A DNA stretch of 64,000 nucleotides from Chionis minor. Its lineage: Eukaryota; Chordata; Aves; Charadriiformes; Chionididae. The notes beneath the pieces were generated by a model, which was not told the DNA's origin, did not search any database, and saw only the letters and a list, made by a program, of their open reading frames with translations. Both the position numbers and the translations under genes were made by a program. Of the stretch, positions 1 to 10,835 are shown piece after piece (the first letter of the stretch is position 1; each line of letters starts with the position of its first letter). The stretch covers positions 710,899-774,898 of the forward strand of contig VZSF01008499.1 in the NCBI GenBank assembly GCA_013398295.1, written 5' to 3'.

Positions 1-3000
1 ATGGACCAGTAGTCACTGTATATTTCTAGCAATGAATGTAAAAATGGAATTTTAAATGTTATTTCATACATCAAAAGACAACATTATGTTATCTGCTTCA
101 TCCAAAGCTTTAAAGGCTCTGCTGGAGAAGTTAAAGAATTCATTATATTTAATTTCATACCTGCTATGATCACACAGCTGTGTGCTATGACACCACCAAA
201 AGAACTTTTCAAGGAATAGAAACACTCCACTTGTTAAAACTCTGAAAATGGTAATAAATCTTAAGGATTCAATTTGCTACAGATGTTGGATATTACAGCA
301 ACATCGAGCACAGCTCTGAATATTGTAAGAAAAACAGAACACATGACAAAAATGCAATTTGTAGCTTTCTAAACAGTTCTGATTAGCCTTTTTAAAAAGT
401 GAAAAAGCTACACATGTCAGCTTTAGACTTGTGTTTTATTTAATCCTAAATTTTCTCCCTAGTATCTGCAAACTTTTTTAAGGTCATGCTTCAGTCTTCA
501 ATAAGTCTTACTGCTTTTATAAATCAAGCAAATAATTTGGAGGGTACATTATGTTCCAATTTAGCTAGCATAATCCATCCCCTTACATCTTTCTCTGACA
601 CATCAGGTACTGGCCACGATTGCAGAAGGGATACAGGACCTTGGGCTCAATCTACCATGAAAGTCCCTAGGTCTTGTTTAAATATTTTAGGGCTATCCCT
701 CAAAACTGATCTAAGCAACCAGACAGTCCAACTGCACTCTTGTCACAGAACATATGCTTACCTTCACAGACAGTCGTTACCAACAGCGAGTGATGCCTCC
801 CCTGCATTATCCTTCTGCATTTAGGAAGTGTGGTGCTAAATTTGTGTTTAAATGAAAGAAAAGTGTCAGACAAGTATAAAGAATTGGTATAAACAAACAA
901 CAGCTTGATGGTTGAGTGCCAGCTCAACCAGCTTAAGGAGTATTTTTTCTTATGCTAAGGTAACTACTTGTTTAAAAGCGATTAAGCATCAAGGCATGAG
1001 CAAGCTCAGTTTTCCGTCTTGAAAAAACATGGTTCTGCCTAGTCATGCATAATAGCATAGCATTTCCTAAAGCCATTTTATCCAGTCACTGTTTGAAGAA
1101 GGAGAGTTAAAATCAAAGCTGGTTAAATTATTATTATCCTGGCCAGGTAGTGGACAAAAAATGGAAAGGAAAAAGAAGAGTTTAAGAGGCCATATAACTA
1201 ACTCAAGATCTTCCTCAGATAAAGCTGTACCCAGGATGGGAGTTTTGCATAAGTACCTAATCTTCACCATGATCTCTGTATGTATCTGGATAAATAAGAG
1301 TAGACATTTCTTGGAACTGATACGAAGTATACCCAGACTTAGACACACCGATATGCTTGTATTTTCCTGTAAACCTAGGAAATGTGTTTCTCTACTAGGA
1401 CTGCTGGAATACCACTCAAATATCTGAGAAAGGAAGCCCTCATAAGGTGTACTTGGAAGTGGTAGCCAGGAAGATGGTAAAGAGGCCAGGATGGAGGATC
1501 GTGTGCTACATGTCAGCTATGGCAGAGGCATCGAGTGCCTGAGCCCTCCGTGCCTCTCAACAAATACGTGGTATTTATTCACAGTCGCCCAAAAAGAAGC
1601 ATGGCAGCTGCTATCTGTAAAGGCTGCAGAACTGCAGAGCCGAGATGAGAGAGGAGTGCTCCTCTGCTTTGCTTCTCTCTTCGCCTGGCTCCTATTTTTG
1701 CCTCACCGTCTTACTGGGCGCTCCGCTCTCCTTCTGCAAGAGGCAGTGCCTGGAAGGCTGGGTGGCCACACATACATTTAAGAAGATGCAGTTAATTTTC
1801 CAAACCCGTTTTCTACTGGATGAAAGAAGATATATCTGTAATCTAGACGCACAGTTATAATAGGTTGTTTTAATATACATTATCAGTATGCATGTTTTGT
1901 GTTGTTACTAAAGGCCAAATGTAGAACACTCCGTTACAGCCACTTCGTTACAGCCAATTAAGCAAAAAGTTACCTAAGAGTAGCTTTAAATGATGCATAC
2001 ATTTTCAGTCCTAATTTCCTGGGAATCAATGTTACTTTTCAAAATTTCTATTTAAAACTTTAAAGAATCTGATTCTTATCTACTACTGGATAGTGCAAGC
2101 TTTTTATATTTGTTTCTGTGAAACTGGCCAAACTTGGAATGTGACAAAATAATTGTTTACATCGCTACGGAAAAGACACAATAGTATGTATTTGAAACCG
2201 CTACTCCTGTTCGCTCCGGTTTATATCCCAGAAAAAAACACAGCATAAAGTTTCCTGTGAAGATAGAATTAACTGTGTCCAACAATGATAGTACAGATGT
2301 TAATTTATCAGGATGGAAGAAGGTCGGTCTCAGGGCACAGACAGGGTTCGAGCCCTTTACTGAAGACACAGTAAAACAATCCAGCCATCACATAAACACC
2401 CCAATGAGCATCTGGAAACCTCTTTGCAAGCTAAGAGATTGAAGAAAACAAACCTCACTTCTCATATACCACTGAATGTTGACAATATGACAAAATATAA
2501 CCAGAAAAGATCTAGGCACCTAGAAGTTAATCACTATAATATCTAATGTTCAGGCTCATGATTAATAACAGTGGTGTTTGAAACATGTATTAGATGTGTC
2601 GGTCCACACACAGTAGATACCCAGTGGTAAGATGGTGTCTCACCCAGGGATTCTACATAGGCACCATGCGGAGAAAATTGTCATCTGCAGGTTGTAGGAA
2701 ATATAGATTTTGCACCTGCTCTAGCACAACCCAGTCTTCAACAACAGAGTGCCGGAAGGTTGTGTCCGCTCGTGTAACAGTAACTAAACACAGCAGCAGT
2801 AGGAGATGCTGTTAGGGAAAGCCCGTCCAGAACTCAGCCTGCTCCCATCACACTGCCAACAGCCAGCACTGGTGCTGTCAGAGGGTACATCCCTGCCTGT
2901 GGCCTCAGAGAACTCGCAACTTCAGCATCACCTTCTGGAGCTGCAACTGCCAGCTTTGAGCTCAGCATCCCATGTGCACAGACTGTTTTTTGTCTAGAGG

Positions 3001-6000
3001 CATTACGCTGCCTCAACAGAGTAACCTATATTGAAGGCTGCCTGCCTTTTGGTTTTTTCCCCACTCAGATCTGTGGAGGTCTTTCTGGAGCTGCCTGTCG
3101 TTAGCACAGCATTTAACTACCCAAAGCAGTCAAAAGACTTATTAACTAGAAAGAAAGTTTAAGGCAGCATAACAAAAAAATGTTGAAGCTTAGGAGTTAG
3201 GACACGTACTAGGGTAAGACCTGGTTTCTGTCTGGAATTCATTTAAAATACTTGAGTATCTGGTTGAACGCAGCCTGTTTCAAAACTTCAACAGAATGCG
3301 TAATAAAAATTTCGTCTCATTATCAGTGCACTGAGCCATTTACTAACTCCCACACACAAGCCGGTTGCATGGCAAATCAGTTTGCAGAGATCATTTAATT
3401 ACTCATGAGTGCACCTAGGGCAGTATATCCTAATTCCCATAAATGACCTATAGTTTCAAGTGTTTATTCAGAAGAGAAGCATTTCAGAAGGTCAGAAGGG
3501 ATCAGTCATCAGAAGCTTAGAAATTGCTCCTCTGTCAGTTTTACATACAGTAAAAGGATACACAGTAATTTTCAGACTTGCACCAGGTTTAATTATTTTT
3601 CTAATAAAGAGCTTCCCCCCCCACCCCAGAAAGAAAAAATTCCCATTTAAAGGATTTCTTAACTAATATATTCTTATTCTTTAATATTGAATCTAGTATT
3701 GAACATAATTTCATGCAATCATCCTAGAACAGTGAATATGAATAATTTTTTTTATTTATCCTGGCACTCAGAATTTGATTGCTGTTGTACGGCTACATTT
3801 TATTGCAATGTACAAAACTTCCCTCCCTACCCCAAACATGAGGGAGAAGACTAAGCTCCATTAAGCTTTGAACGCTCATGAAGTATCACACTGTTACCCT
3901 GAACATAAAGAGAATTTAATTTTTAGCGTTTTACTATAGGAAATTCAGACTCATTCCGTTTACAAGGTTAGAGATGTTTCCACATGAATGAGAAAGATGA
4001 GGTAAACCTCTTTCCCTTGCCTCTTCCAGCTACATCATACATGACGGCAAGGTATCTTCTCACAGGGTATGTTGGGGAGCACCACCTAAATCCCAGACTA
4101 CATCAGTCACATGACGCGGGCTGCAGTGCCACAGGACATCAAGTCACTCTAGTAAAGGCAGATGAGGGGCAGCACCGAAGCCACAGGAAGATCCTTGAGA
4201 TCTGTGACCTCCTCCTTCCCCTCCCGCTTCCCTGTCATGGCTCCTCAAAGCCCTGGGGAACACGTGAAGTTCCCGCCCGGCCGCCTGATGGAGAAGACAG
4301 AGGGGGAGAGGTATGTGCCGTGGCTGCCCCACACTCCAGCACTGTCTGCAGGAGAAAATTAGACTCTACTACACATTAACACAGGGCAAGTTTTGCCCAA
4401 AGGCTTCCTTCATATATCCAATGTGCATTGATTTTAACGTCATGATTCATTTATTGTGGCTCTCTTTGTAACTAAATGATGCAATAAAAATGACTGCAGT
4501 CTGCTCAGCAGCCAATTCCAGAGTTATGGTGTCCTGAAAGGCTGATACAAAGTTCCCTCGGCTTGGAATACATTTCAAATCTTCCCACCTCCCCAGGAAA
4601 TATTTATGACCTGCTTAACATATACTAGTGCAAATGCACATCTTTGTAAAGATAAAATTACAGATAGAGATTAGGTATAACTTACTATACCTCTACTTTC
4701 CTACAGATACCTTGAAAAACAACTGGGGGTTTAAATCTTCCTCGCTCAGTTAAAAAAATTATTCTGAAGCCCAAGAAAAACATGAATGTAAGCATTAACT
4801 ATTCAGATACCCATCATTTCAGTGACTCATAAATGAAAAAAAAATGGGTGAAATGTGACCTACTAACAGTAAAAAAGTACCCAGAAGAGAGATGATCAAG
4901 AGGAACAAAAATGAAACAGGAGCACCAAAACTAGGACAGAAGCCATTGGGGTTCTTCCCTGAACTCGCTGTCACTCTGCATGATATAAATCATGACAAAG
5001 TCCTGAAGAATGAGCAGTGACGCAGGGCAAGACTCTACCCCGGTCTCACCTGCAGATATATCACTGCTCTCGGTAAAAATCTGACTTTGAACAGAGAAGA
5101 GCACATGCAGGTAATATTTCTTGGTCATGAGCCAGAACATAAATTATTTGCAGCGCATCAGCTCTGCTGAAATACTTTGCACGACTCGTGGCGGAGAGAG
5201 CAGGACCTCGGAAAATGTAAGCAGGGAGCTGATAGCAAAGCACGGCACTAACTGCGGCGTGAGTGCGGTCTGGGTGCCTCCATAGGTGCCATAATTCTGT
5301 GCCATATGGCCTTTATGTTCAGTTTGTGAAAAGCCTTGCGATACAGCCTGCCCTATGGATTGCTTGTCAGCGCGGATCAGCTCTGCTGAGCGCATACCTG
5401 CAGGTGCCAGCATATCAAATGACCCGAACCTAAGAGCAATGAGCTCTAATCCGCAGAAAAACTTAAAGAGCCCAATTCCCTACTGATTTAAAATAGGATT
5501 CAAGAGTCTCTCCATCTCCACACACTGACTAGTAAGAAACGGCAGGGCAGAAAAATTAGGGAATATTACTTGCAGTAAGCACAAGCTCACCATTACCCTC
5601 AATCAATCTGAAGATCAAGAGTAGCTTTAAACAACCTGAAGCAATTAGAAAGACAGCTTTGCCATAAAATGGGCATTTGCATTTGAACAGAACATACTTA
5701 ACCAGCATTTCAGATTCTGCTTTATTTTTCTCCTCTTCAAACAACCCTAATAACGTAGATACTATTTTCAAGGGTAGAAAATGTAAAGTTGTCCTGTAGA
5801 AAGAGCTTCCCCCTTTTTTTTTTTTGTATTCTTACTCCCTCCCCTAGACTCAGATACTTGACTATTTCTACTACTGCAGTTTGAACAGCTTTCCGTAAAA
5901 CTAATGACTGTACTCCCCTCCTTTAATCTTGTTTTGTTTGCCTGATTAGAAACAAACAGCGCATGAGCTACAAAGGAAGAACTTTTGCTCCTCATCGGCT

Positions 6001-8093
6001 GACAGAAGGCAAGCTATTCTCAAACTCCCAAACACGGACCTGCTGGCTTATAAATAACTTCCAGTCAGTCACACCTAAGGCTCCCTAAAAGAAAACTGGG
6101 GGGGAGAGACATGTTTGGACAAAATTCCTCATCCTGATCTCTTAACCATTAAATTGAAGCAGGAATTCAATTATTTGGTTACACTGTATAGAAATACTCG
6201 GGCAGATATTCTCTATCAGAAAATTGGACACAGTTATCCCTTTTGCATTTTTGTAATGTGCGTATTCTGGCAGGGTTTTCTTGTAGGAATGATCACACAA
6301 ATGAATAAGACACCTGGATACACCTGAGTGGTCCAGATTACTACATTCTTAGTTCTTTCCTATGCTATATTCTTGGTTTTCTCCTATTAGGTCATCCAGA
6401 TGACAGCTACTGATTATTTTAGTTAGAAATGGCTACAGGCACGTATGGTTTGAAGTTCATGCAACACTAAGTGGAATGAAGTACCACTGTTACTTTAAAG
6501 ACTACATCTAAGAATGAAATTATGGCAGCTAAACAACACCAAACATCTCACATAGTCTGACTAGCGAAGCTAACCTGAGCATCCTTTGCCTGCACTTTTG
6601 CATGTGTAACAACTATGGGTTTGTAACTGCACATGTTCCGGGATTTGGCATTTGTTTCAAAAGCCCCACTTACAGAGATAATCAAACATTCAGAATGGTG
6701 TTGTAACTAATTGGTATTTTATTTAAAAGAATATAACACACGTTGGAACATAGCTGTTTGAAATTTCTTCCCGATTACCATACTACCCTGGAAGCTTTTA
6801 AAAAGTAGATTTTTTCATAGGTTTGCTGCTATCTTTAGGCATCTTTCTAGAGGTTAACTGGAGCAGAGGAACACAGACAAGTCAGGTGCCTGGGGCTCTC
6901 CTATGACCTTGTATATTCATTGCCTCCAGTTCGCCCAGATTCAAAATACCTTTAGTATTTCACTTGTACATTGCTGGTGCCTTTAATTTCAACAGAACCA
7001 CGATCCTAACAAGTAGGAAGATGTCAGAAGTGTCCCTTTGTGCCATTGGACAGCGACACCACGTATCCACCTGTGCTGCACTGAGAATTGATATTTGTAT
7101 TAATTTAGTTTCCCGCTGCTTTAACATAGATAATGCAAGCATTGAGAAGTTGTTGCCAGCCATATTCAAACAGGGCCATGTCATTTGATGCTAAGCACCG
7201 GGACCAGTGACCAGCATGCAACTGGGATCAGCTGGAGGCAGTAGCGGGGCAGGCAGTGAAGATGATGACAAAGTTGAGAATGACATGAATTTAGCTGACT
7301 TGAAGATGCTGGCCAAAACTGGCAGATCATTTGCTTCAGCTGCTCTAAATGAAAAGCATCACCTGAATCGCCACAGTTAATGTCAGAAAGGGGCGTGCTA
7401 AGGTGCCCTGGGTCTTGCTGGTTTCCACCTGAAACCTGGCCTGCTCACTTTTTGCCACTGAAGGGCTCCAGTAATATGCGGGGATAGAGGGAGGGAGAGA
7501 GAGGGGCATGTGGAAAAGTGCAGCTTTTCAGTTTGGATCCTGGTATCTACAAGGCATCGCATCTACTCTGGCTCCCATACCAAAGTGTCTTCATGTGGCA
7601 ACACCACGCACATGAACTGCACAGAGAAAACTGCCCATGCAATGATGACTGACATGATTAAACGTTTAAAGATTAGCGTGCAGCTTCCAAGTTGCTTTGA
7701 AAAGCTAAAGGGCAAAGGAGACAATACCACAGATGCTAGTCTCCACGGGATGCTGCTCAGTGCTTTTCACTGATGTGGCCTGAAATCACCCCTCAGGAAC
7801 CAGGTCCATTTTGGAACTGAGACCCAGGACACATCTCCAGCAAAGATCCTGAGACTTCCCATTTCCTTACAGGATACCCCTGCTTTGTAAGTTACCCACT
7901 GGAGTAAAAAAATCACTTCAAAAGAGAATACTGTCTCTTGGGCCATGTTTTATCAAATACTTTACACAGATGCACAGGACTTTCCCTGGCTGTGAAGATT
8001 TTCTAACCTTTCTGGTTTTAAAGCTTTCTATTAAACAACACTTCAGTGCAAGTGGGAATCCCACTTGCAAGTGGCAGCACCATTTTCCAGGCT
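1..8093. other. Intergenic region, no supportable gene
   Basis: AT-rich DNA without a coding region I can defend. Open frames here are short, overlap on both strands and show no family motif or splice structure. A GC-richer patch lies at about 4070-4330. A roughly 20-bp imperfect direct repeat occurs at 5151-5170 and 5369-5389. A small acidic frame at 7216-7380 (54 codons) is described in the findings. No LTR, CR1 or satellite was recognised, although old decayed repeats could be missed by eye. Confidence 0.6.
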
Positions 8094-8099
8094 GTTGTG
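8094..8099. repeat. Left target-site duplication of the endogenous retrovirus
   Basis: The six bases GTTGTG stand immediately before the TG that opens the 5' LTR, and the same six bases follow the CA that closes the 3' LTR at 16094-16099. A 6-bp duplication is usual for alpha- and betaretrovirus-like integrases. The exact match shows that the outer LTR boundaries are correct and belong to one insertion event. Confidence 0.93.
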
Positions 8100-8425
8100 T
8101 GTGGGAACAGTGGAGCTGGGCTAGGGGAGAGAGAATCCAGCAGGAGTCCCATGCCCAGCTGTGGGAAGAGTCAGAGACGACCTTGGCTAATTAAAACATG
8201 GTTGCTTTGATCGGCAGAAAGCTGTGGGAACATCAAGGTTAGGAAGAACTCTAAATTGCTCCAAGAGGATGTTGTGGTTAAGCAATCAGCTCTGTGTGAT
8301 AATACGCCTTTCTAGTTATGCCCCGAAAAGATACAAAAGGTGTGTGTAACTAATAATAAATGTCTTCGCTGTCTGTGCTGCCTGTGCTGCCTGCGAGCAT
8401 CGGAGTCCGTGCCTGAATTGCCGCA
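8100..8425 (+). repeat. 5' LTR (326 bp)
   Basis: Begins TGTGGGAACAG and ends TTGCCGCA, so it has the TG...CA termini of retroviral LTRs. The partner at 15777-16093 is about 97.5% identical. An AATAAA polyadenylation signal lies at 8355-8360, followed by a GT-rich stretch. A weak TATA-like AT-rich stretch (gatacaaaagg) lies upstream of it at about 8327-8337. This copy has one more unit of a 9-bp tandem repeat (TGTGCTGCC-like, about 8375-8396) than the 3' LTR, which accounts for the 326 versus 317 bp lengths. Confidence 0.95.
8355..8360 (+). terminator. Polyadenylation signal AATAAA in 5' LTR
   Basis: Canonical AATAAA in the R/U5 part of the LTR. The same signal is at 16032-16037 in the 3' LTR, where it would end proviral transcripts. 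Confidence 0.75.
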
Positions 8426-8427
8426 AA

Positions 8428-8445
8428 TGGTGCCCTGTGTGAACG
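8428..8445 (+). promoter_or_regulatory. Retroviral primer-binding site
   Basis: The TGG that pairs with the CCA end of a tRNA starts two bases after the LTR's final CA, the usual spacing. The following bases (TGCCCTGTGTGAACG) should complement the primer tRNA's acceptor and T stems. I could not match this confidently to a common retroviral primer tRNA, so the primer identity is left open. Confidence 0.8.
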
Positions 8446-8569
8446 TTGGAGCGATTACTCAGGTCGACAGGATGTGACTGGTGGCAAGCCCCACAGGACT
8501 GAAGTGCTGCTGAAAGGAAGCAGGAGCCAGCTCCACCATCTCGTTCTAAGAGGTGACCTGCGGGGAACG

Positions 8570-10246
8570 ATGGGTCGTAACATGTCTTCAGAAGAAAAAT
8601 CAGTGCTAAAGTTAATGGAAGGACTTTTGCGGAAACATAATGTAGAGAGAAATCCTCAGACTTTAAAGCAAATTTTAACATGGGTCTCGGTTAACTGTGA
8701 TGGTGTTAATGCAGTCAGCATTTTCAACTGCAACACGTGGGACGATGCAGGGGTTAAACTTTGGGACAGTGCTACACGAGGGGATAAAGTTGCTGCCGAA
8801 CTGTTAACTCCTTGGTGGCAGATCCTAGAAATGATGCGAAAAGAAGAGGGTATTGGGCAAGCAGCAGGAGCTGATAATACCGCTTCGTCTGAAGTGACTG
8901 CTGTATCTCACAACGCTAACTCATGCAAAGATCACGCAGTCCCAAAAAAATCAGAGCGGCCAGAAGGCAGGGGCATGAATCAAGCTTGCCCTACCTTGTG
9001 TTGCAAGGACCCTGAGGACAATCCTGGGGACCCTTTTGATCTGGGGGAAATTGTTCCTGACAAAGAACTTAATCTATACCCCCCAGACCCACACAGCAAC
9101 TGGCAAAGGGTCCTCAGGGAAGCCTTGGCAGCAGGAGACCATGACCTAGCAGCAAAAATCGTGGCTCCTGTTATATATGACCCACAACAACCACCGAAGT
9201 TGGAAGGTCTCAACTTTTCAGTTATCAGAGAATTGCGGCAAGGGGTTCTTGACTTTGGGCTGGCATCACCTTATACAAGAAACATGTTAGGATCTATCAT
9301 GAAATCCTACACCCTTGTACCCCATGATTGTAAGACCCTTGCACAGCTCCTCCTTACTGGGACGCAACATACTTTATGGGAAGCCGCATGGAAGCATCGG
9401 TTAGAGGAGAAACAGTTAGAGTATTTAACTCGTCCAGTGGGAGACCCTGCCAGAGCCTTACTTATGGATCATCTCATGGGCACCAGTCGTTTTCAACCCC
9501 CCCACCGACAGGCACGAGAAATCCCACAAGCTGTTCTTGCAGACATTAAGGATTTAGCGTATCGTGCATTTCTCGAAGTACCAGATGTAGGGAAACCGCA
9601 GAAATACTTTACGGAAATTAAGCAAGGTCCTAAAGAAACATATATGGCATTTATTGATCGGTTGCGAGAAAGTCTAGATAAACAAATATCTCATGAAGAG
9701 GCTAAAAATATTATTCTACTAAAGTTAGCCATAGAAAGCGCCCATGCCGACTGTCGCCGTATTTTAACTACCTTGGAAAATCCTAGCCTTGTAAAAATGA
9801 TTGAAGCGTGTAACCGAGTAGGCACAGTAGAACATAAATATGAGGCCATGGCGGCAGCCTTTGCATCCATGAAGATAAAAATGCAAACCTGTTTTGGTTG
9901 CGGGCGACCCGGACATATTAAAAAACATTGTCGAAACACAGACAAAGTAAAACTGCCAAAGGTGTGCCCACGCTGTAAGAAAGGCAGGCATTTCGTCAAT
10001 CAATGCCGCTCTAAATACGATAAAGATGGTAAACCACTGCCGGGAAACTGCCAGCAGAGCGCGCCCCGGGATCACACCAGGACACAAATAGCACCGGAGT
10101 CATTGGCGCCTCAGATGATGGGGGCTCATGCGCCCGGAGCCGGGGGGAGCGCCGGAGTGGGCCTGGCAGCCGCCGAAACAGTAGTTCTCACCGACTCCTG
10201 TCTCTCTGGTACCTACGCGTGTCTTCTGCCCGCTGGGAACAGGTAA
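8570..10246 (+). CDS. gag: Endogenous retroviral Gag polyprotein, uninterrupted (558 codons)
   Basis: Structural polyprotein that would form the virion core. I chose the ATG at 8570 because it is followed by Gly (MGRN), the N-myristoylation context of matrix proteins; the same frame is open back to 8474 but that part lies in leader sequence. Order: matrix (about residues 1-100), a linker with a Tyr-Pro-Pro-Asp stretch near residue 170, and capsid from about 200. The major homology region with its Gln-Gly...Glu...Phe...Arg-Leu pattern is near residues 378-397. Nucleocapsid follows, with two CX2CX4HX4C zinc knuckles around residues 443-456 and 470-483. The last ~40 codons (Ala-Gly-rich, GLAAAETVVL) look like the start of dUTPase rather than Gag. 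No stop or frameshift interrupts 1.7 kb, in contrast to pol. Family membership is certain; expression is not known. Confidence 0.92.
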   Translation: MGRNMSSEEKSVLKLMEGLLRKHNVERNPQTLKQILTWVSVNCDGVNAVSIFNCNTWDDAGVKLWDSATRGDKVAAELLTPWWQILEMMRKEEGIGQAAGADNTASSEVTAVSHNANSCKDHAVPKKSERPEGRGMNQACPTLCCKDPEDNPGDPFDLGEIVPDKELNLYPPDPHSNWQRVLREALAAGDHDLAAKIVAPVIYDPQQPPKLEGLNFSVIRELRQGVLDFGLASPYTRNMLGSIMKSYTLVPHDCKTLAQLLLTGTQHTLWEAAWKHRLEEKQLEYLTRPVGDPARALLMDHLMGTSRFQPPHRQAREIPQAVLADIKDLAYRAFLEVPDVGKPQKYFTEIKQGPKETYMAFIDRLRESLDKQISHEEAKNIILLKLAIESAHADCRRILTTLENPSLVKMIEACNRVGTVEHKYEAMAAAFASMKIKMQTCFGCGRPGHIKKHCRNTDKVKLPKVCPRCKKGRHFVNQCRSKYDKDGKPLPGNCQQSAPRDHTRTQIAPESLAPQMMGAHAPGAGGSAGVGLAAAETVVLTDSCLSGTYACLLPAGNR

Positions 10247-10835
10247 AAGCGCGCTTCTCTTAGGCAGACCCTCCACCACATTGCAAGGCGTATTTGTCCT
10301 TCCAGGAGTCATTGACTCCGATTACACTGGAGAAATTAAAATTATGGTTTGGACTCCCACACCGCCTTGCTCTATTCCCGGTGGAACGCGTGTCGCGCAA
10401 CTTGTATATTTTGATGCGTGCCCTCCAGCTGCTAGCCATCCAGCTAGGGGGGCCGCAGGGTTTGGCTCCACCGGTGTACCACAGATTTTCTGGGCTCAAC
10501 CTGTTGCTGCTAGCCGTCCGACTTTAACTGGTAAGCTTTCCCTTAACCAGCACGGTTCTGTACAGTTAGACGGCACTATAGACACGGGCACAGATGTTAC
10601 TGTTATTTCCAAGGACCGTTGGCCTGCTGCGTGGCCCGTGACCCACATGAATAAGGCATCACTAGGCATAGGCGGGCATGCTATGCCCTTCCAGAGCAAA
10701 CATTTGATACAAATTGAAGGCCCTGACGATGGCGTAGCTACGGTTCGCCCTTTTGTGCTCGCCACCCCGATTACTTTATGGGGTCGAGACTGTTTAAGTC
10801 AGTGGGGAACAAACATTGTCTCGGCTTTTACGTAG
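10141..10835 (+). pseudogene. pro: Retroviral dUTPase-protease region, split across two frames
   Basis: Aspartic protease and dUTPase that process the polyprotein and hydrolyse dUTP in betaretrovirus-like elements. The first part of dUTPase (GLAAAETVVL onward) is read in the gag frame and ends at the stop at 10244-10246. The rest (GVIDSDYTGEI and following, from about 10240) is in a different frame. That second frame continues into the protease, whose active-site motif is Asp-Thr-Gly-Thr near 10577 and whose C-terminal Gly-Arg-Asp motif lies near 10785. The protease motif has Thr where Ala or Ser is usual. The change of frame equals +1 (or -2), not the -1 shift retroviruses use between gag and pro, so an indel is the simplest explanation. 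The protease frame closes with TAG at 10833-10835. Confidence 0.85.

Noticed and set aside
3984..4379. 131-codon plus-strand frame
   Set aside because: No motif, mixed composition, frames open on the other strand too, no splice context.
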